From: Planctomycetota bacterium
GTDB taxonomy: Bacteria; Planctomycetota; Planctomycetia; Pirellulales; Pirellulaceae
NCBI GenBank assembly: GCA_026692885.1
Contig: JAPLNJ010000098.1
Coordinates: 1 to 10,271 of the forward strand
Reading direction: 5' to 3'
DNA length: 10,271 nt
Positions 7,454 through 10,271 of the stretch are shown piece by piece. Positions within the stretch are counted from its first letter, which is position 1. Every line of letters begins with the position of its first letter. The position numbers and the translations under genes are program-made. Below the pieces are notes generated by a model, which had not been told where the DNA came from, made no database searches, and was given only the letters and a program-made list of their open reading frames with translations.

Positions 7454-9223
7454 TCAGTCGCCCGCGACAAGCCCGAACTCGTGCAGCAGTACGCCGATCT
7501 GGGTTTTGTCGAGCTTCTTCATCAGCAGGTGGCGCAGGAACGCGGGACCCGGGATGTCGATCTCCTTGCCGTCGCGCAGACGGCCGGATGCGGCCAGGAG
7601 TTCGCGGATGTCATAGGTGGAGTTGAATACTTCCGGCACGCCGCGCTCGACGTTGAGCAGTGTGTAGACGGCCTCCATCGACGTGCGCACAGAGTACTCG
7701 GTCGTGAAGATACAGTCGCGCTGCTTGGATTCCGCGAACTGACCGATGAAGGCGAAGTTGATCGCGCCCTCGGGCACCACATCCGGCCGATCATCTGCCT
7801 GTCGCGGCATGAAGAACGCGGTCACGTAGGGCATCATCACCGGCACGGTCTTCGCACCGGTTGCGGCTAGTTCGGAGATGTCCTCGACCGGCACGCCCAT
7901 GTGGTAGAGCCATTCTTGGGTGATCTCTTCGCCGGTGCAGTCCTGCATTTGCTTCTTCACGTAGTCACCGGGTTTCTCGACGAACAGACCGTAGATCCAA
8001 ACCACGATCTGGTCCTTGGGCTGCTGCTTGAAGTGTGGCTGCCGGTTTACCGTCCAACTGAGCAGCCAAGAAGAGTCTTTCGCGGTCACGATGCCGCCCG
8101 TAACCACCTTGCCACTGAACGGATCTCGCTTGGCGATCTTCTGGATGTACTTCGGGATGCGTTCATCGAGCGTGGTGACGGTCGCCGACTCCCATTTGGT
8201 CTCGGGGATGTGCGCGCCGAACACGTCCGGGCGGCCGAACGCCGAATCCTTCGCGGCGATGTGCCGCCACAGATCCCATGCCGGCGCAGGCCCGTCATTA
8301 AGATTCGCCGGCGTGTGGTGGTCGCCGTTGTCGGAGTTCTCGGTGAGCGAGCCGATGGTCATGAATACCAGGTCATCGGCGCCGAGATCAACGCCGCCTT
8401 CGACGCCGTCCCTGCGCCAGTGGATGCGGGTGGCCTGCTTGCGTCCGGGTGCGATGTCGAAATCGACATCGGTGACCTCGATACCGTACTGGAACACCAC
8501 GCCATGGTCCAACAGCCACTTGACCAGCGGCAGCACCATCGATTCGTACTGGTTGTACTTGGTGAACTTCAGCGTGGAGAGGTCCGGCATACCGGCGATT
8601 TGGTGGATGAAGCGGTGAAGGTACAGCTTCATCTCCAGCGCCGAGTGCCACTCCTCGAAGGCGAACATCGTGCGCCAGTACAGCCAGAAATTGCTGTTCA
8701 GGAACTCCTCCCCGAACACCTCGTTGATGCGCATGTTCTCCATCTCCTGACGGGTGGCCAGGAAGATCTTGATGATCTCCTTCTGCGCCCGCTCGCTGAG
8801 CGTGAACAGGCCGTCGGTATGCGCGTCCTCGCCGCGATTCACAGTGGCGCGCTGCAAAGAGAAGTTCGGATCGTCCTTGTTGAGCCAATAGAACTCGTCG
8901 AGCACGCTGGCACCGTCGATCTCCAGCGACGGGATTGAGCGGAACAGGTCCCACAGACACTCGAAGTGGTCTTCCATCTCGCGCCCGCCGCGAATCACGA
9001 AGCCTTCTTTCGGCTCCTTGATGCCGTCCAGCGCGCCGCCTGGCAACTGTTGCTGCTCCAAGATGGTGATCCGGTTGCCCGGCAACTGTCCGTCGCGGAT
9101 CAGGAAGGCCGCGCCCGCCAGTGCCGCCAGGCCTGAACCGACAAACCAGGCCGTCTTGTTTTCCACACCCTTGGGTTTGCGCGGACGGGCAAACGCTTCA
9201 TAGTTTCCGCTACTGTAGTACAT
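7454..9223 (-). CDS. ohyA: Oleate hydratase (FAD-dependent, MCRA family)
   Basis: This full-length 589-residue enzyme hydrates the cis-9 double bond of oleic and related unsaturated fatty acids to 10-hydroxy fatty acids, using FAD as a structural cofactor. The N-terminal dinucleotide-binding loop is GSGLAALAGAAFLIRDG (about 29-45). The family motif RGGREM is at 78-83, placing Glu82, and KLYLHRF places Tyr201. These are the catalytic acid and tyrosine numbers I recall for the Staphylococcus aureus enzyme (about 590 residues). The segment KYNQYESMVLPLVKWLLDHG follows. The C-terminus (LLMKKLDKTQIGVLLHEFGL) is complete. There is no signal peptide; the enzyme is cytoplasmic or membrane-peripheral in known cases, with a role in fatty acid detoxification. 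AAGGAG stands 6 bases before the ATG (9230-9235), a stronger ribosome binding site than at the regulator gene. It stands alone, with an IS91-like remnant upstream and a matching repeat block downstream, and it is intact among decayed genes. Acquisition by transfer is plausible. Confidence 0.95.
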   Translation of the reverse strand: MYYSSGNYEAFARPRKPKGVENKTAWFVGSGLAALAGAAFLIRDGQLPGNRITILEQQQLPGGALDGIKEPKEGFVIRGGREMEDHFECLWDLFRSIPSLEIDGASVLDEFYWLNKDDPNFSLQRATVNRGEDAHTDGLFTLSERAQKEIIKIFLATRQEMENMRINEVFGEEFLNSNFWLYWRTMFAFEEWHSALEMKLYLHRFIHQIAGMPDLSTLKFTKYNQYESMVLPLVKWLLDHGVVFQYGIEVTDVDFDIAPGRKQATRIHWRRDGVEGGVDLGADDLVFMTIGSLTENSDNGDHHTPANLNDGPAPAWDLWRHIAAKDSAFGRPDVFGAHIPETKWESATVTTLDERIPKYIQKIAKRDPFSGKVVTGGIVTAKDSSWLLSWTVNRQPHFKQQPKDQIVVWIYGLFVEKPGDYVKKQMQDCTGEEITQEWLYHMGVPVEDISELAATGAKTVPVMMPYVTAFFMPRQADDRPDVVPEGAINFAFIGQFAESKQRDCIFTTEYSVRTSMEAVYTLLNVERGVPEVFNSTYDIRELLAASGRLRDGKEIDIPGPAFLRHLLMKKLDKTQIGVLLHEFGLVAGD

Positions 9224-9470
9224 AGTGCTCTCCTTTTTGTTTGCCTAACGAATTCACGGGCGCGAGTCTTCGAGCGTTCCGTGCAAAGGCTCGTTCAAAC
9301 AAGCCGCTGGCGCGGCGGACCCGTGCTGCCTGACGAATCAGCACGGCCAACGACAGACATTTCTTTGCACTCACGCATCCCGCAACGCACAGTGCTCCTG
9401 ACCGCGACGGATTCCCGCGCGCCACTTCGGCACGCAGCGTCCGCGGAGGCTTTCTCAGGAGTACCTGCCC
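9224..9470. other. Divergent intergenic region, 5' part of the IS91-like remnant
   Basis: No gene is seen between the divergent starts of the oleate hydratase and the recombinase-IS91 fusion. The stretch holds the hydratase ribosome binding site, a GTTAGGC heptamer on the minus strand at 9243-9249, a perfect hairpin at 9321-9346, and AGGAG (9457-9461) nine bases before the fusion ATG. I could not find a promoter with good boxes for either gene. Confidence 0.5.
9321..9346. repeat. Perfect 8-base hairpin near the left side of the IS91-like remnant
   Basis: CCGTGCTG (9321-9328) and CAGCACGG (9339-9346) pair exactly around a 10-base loop. No T-run follows on either strand. A subterminal hairpin of the element is the likeliest role. 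Confidence 0.4.
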
Positions 9471-9988
9471 ATGACCCGTCGTGCCCCCAATTCTAGCCGA
9501 CCCGTGCGCCCCTCGTCCACGCCCGCTCGGCGAAAAGGGATTCCCCTCATCCCCCTCGCTCAGCAGATGCTCCAGGACATGCAGCTGGCCGGCCTGGCCG
9601 AGCGGACGCATGAGTCCTACCTCCGCGCCGTGCGCAAGTTCGCCCAGTGGCTGAACAAGTCGCCCCAAGTCGCCACGGAGCCGTGTGTCTATCGTGCCAT
9701 GACGGTGACCGCCGAAGAGTTCATTCGCCGTTTCCTGCAGCACGTCCTGCCACGCGGTTTTCAGAAGGTCCGGCACTACGGCTTCGCGCATCCGTGGTTC
9801 CGCCTCGATCGTGAGTGGCTCAACATGCTGGTGACGGTCGCGTTGAGTTTCGTCTACGTGTTGCTGGTGGCCGCCCAGCCTCTGCCGGTCCCCCATCGTC
9901 CGTGCTGTCCCAATTGCGGGGCGAGTTGACTTTCGTGCGTTTTCTTCCAGTGCACGAGCCACGGTGCGTGTTCTCGGACACCAGCTGA
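9471..9988 (+). pseudogene. Fusion of tyrosine recombinase N-terminus and IS91 transposase C-terminus, frameshifted
   Basis: Residues about 22-65 (IPLAQQMLQDMQLAGLAERT, HESYLRAVRKFAQWLNKSP) are the SAM-like N-terminal core-binding domain of a tyrosine recombinase. Directly after KSP, near 9665, the protein becomes YRAMTVTAEEFIRRFLQHVL and PRGFQKVRHYGFAHP, the C-terminal region of an IS91-family transposase. It ends in the zinc-binding PCCPNCG. The catalytic halves of both (recombinase R..HxRH..Y; transposase HUH and paired tyrosines) are absent. The fused frame stops at 9927-9929. One base over it reads GELTFVRFLPVHEPRCVFSD to a stop at 9986-9988, so one G has probably been lost from the run at 9918-9921. 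AGGAG nine bases upstream supports the start. A short fused protein might be made but cannot be a transposase. Confidence 0.75.
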
Positions 9989-10056
9989 CCGACGAAACCG
10001 ATTCGCACCAGGCCCGTTCCTTGGCCCTCGTGGCGACTTGCACGAGAGCCGTTTTC

Positions 10057-10074
10057 GACGAGTCGAGACTCGTC
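10057..10074. repeat. Palindrome near the right end of the IS91-like remnant
   Basis: GACGAGTC (10057-10064) and GACTCGTC (10067-10074) are exact complements separated by GA. It lies between the transposase stop and the repeated terminal block. In IS91-type elements hairpins near the ends serve replication start or stop, but that role is only inferred here. Confidence 0.35.
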
Positions 10075-10111
10075 CTGCGCTGACGGTCCCACCCCGTGCG
10101 AAAATCGACGC

Positions 10112-10144
10112 TACCCGCATTACCCCGGAACCACAAGAGGCAGA
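10112..10144. repeat. Direct repeat copy 2 (IS-end-like block)
   Basis: This is the second copy of the 33-base block at 7252-7284, in the same orientation with three substitutions and the same 18-base core (10123-10140). Similarity stops after about 10144 and is weak before 10112, so the edges look sharp. Confidence 0.6.
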
Positions 10145-10151
10145 GCCAAGT

Positions 10152-10175
10152 GACTCACGCAGGCCGTCGTGAGTC
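10152..10175. repeat. Perfect 8-base hairpin just outside the repeated block
   Basis: GACTCACG (10152-10159) and CGTGAGTC (10168-10175) pair exactly around an 8-base loop, starting 8 bases past the block. No T-run follows. It may belong to the element end or to the flanking DNA. Confidence 0.35.
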
Positions 10176-10196
10176 CACCGCGCGACGATCCCGGTT

Positions 10197-10271
10197 CAGC
10201 GCCAGCTCAAGAATGCCCGTCCAGCGCCAGCTCAAGAATGCCCGTCCAGCGCCAGCTCAAGAATGCCCGTC
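10197..10271. repeat. Perfect 25-base tandem repeat, three copies, running off the window
   Basis: Three identical 25-base units (10197-10221, 10222-10246, 10247-10271) follow each other without spacers. Each begins CAGCGCCAGCTC and ends ATGCCCGTC. One plus-strand frame is open through all three copies, cycling through a 25-residue period, but there is no start in the window. Perfect identity suggests recent expansion. The true copy number is unknown because the window ends inside the array. Confidence 0.9.

Larger units (their letters stand above)
9240..10144 (+). mobile_element. Deletion derivative of an IS91-like element with tyrosine recombinase
   Basis: The remnant joins the beginning of a tyrosine-recombinase gene to the end of an IS91-type (Y2/HUH) transposase gene, as if the inside of a two-gene element had been removed. 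In several environmental lineages such elements carry a recombinase gene directly before the transposase. The right boundary is set by the 33-base block that recurs at 7252-7284. The left boundary is unknown and placed just before the hydratase ribosome binding site. Hairpins at 9321-9346 and 10057-10074 lie near the presumed ends. It cannot move by itself but might be moved by an intact relative. Confidence 0.55.

Noticed and set aside
7901..8938. A 345-codon open frame on the plus strand
   Set aside because: It lies antisense inside the oleate hydratase gene, which is unmistakable on the minus strand.
9243..9346. A complete integron attC site
   Set aside because: A GCCTAAC core is present on the plus strand, but no GTTRRRY partner follows at a suitable distance, and the nearby hairpin does not include the core.
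9210..10136. A 308-codon open frame on the minus strand
   Set aside because: It is antisense to the recombinase-IS91 fusion and overlaps the start of ohyA. No family features are seen.
10197..10271. A CRISPR array
   Set aside because: The units are directly adjacent with no spacers and no cas genes are present.

Overview
The window most resembles DNA from a free-living, polysaccharide-degrading member of the Planctomycetota, or possibly Verrucomicrobiota. The evidence is a secreted PQQ-propeller protein whose mature end begins DWPQFRGPDGQG, a PmoA-like (DUF6807-type) protein, carbohydrate-enzyme fragments, a LacI-family sugar regulator and an IS91-type element paired with a tyrosine recombinase. 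This assignment rests on family style only. I see no rRNA, tRNA or CRISPR array.

Layout. Positions 1-313 hold nothing I recognise. From about 1880 down to 314 on the minus strand lie three damaged genes: a PmoA-like gene reduced to its two ends (1546-1880), an unidentified coding remnant (about 1403-1510), and a PQQ-propeller gene broken at about 708 (314-1319). Divergent from these is an intact LacI-family regulator (2184-3281) with a readable promoter and a CG-centred operator. It overlaps by ATGA the start of a secreted protein gene that is cut short. That truncated gene (3278-3907) runs into about 250 bases of a right-handed beta-helix protein, and then into the catalytic-domain-less C-terminal 2.2 kb of a large secreted carbohydrate-associated protein ending in a LamG-like domain (to 6310).

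After a 225-base gap comes a compact toxin-antitoxin pair on the minus strand (7148 down to 6536), with a clear promoter and a perfect palindrome between the -35 and -10 boxes. Next is a full-length oleate hydratase gene, also minus (9223-7454), with catalytic residues in place. Upstream of it lies a deletion derivative of an IS91-like element (about 9240-10144), in which the N-terminus of a tyrosine recombinase is fused to the C-terminus of the IS91 transposase. A 33-base block near the end of that element recurs beyond the other side of the oleate hydratase gene, so the enzyme gene plus IS remnant are bracketed by direct repeats. The window ends inside a perfect 25-base tandem repeat.

How it fits together. 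The LacI regulator probably controlled itself and a downstream sugar-degradation operon, of which only fragments remain. The oleate hydratase, the toxin-antitoxin pair and the regulator are intact among genes that have mostly lost their middles. The two main themes are repeated internal deletion that keeps gene ends, and the possible mobilisation of an oleate hydratase gene by an IS91-like element. Whether the deletions are biological or come from assembly cannot be settled from the sequence alone.
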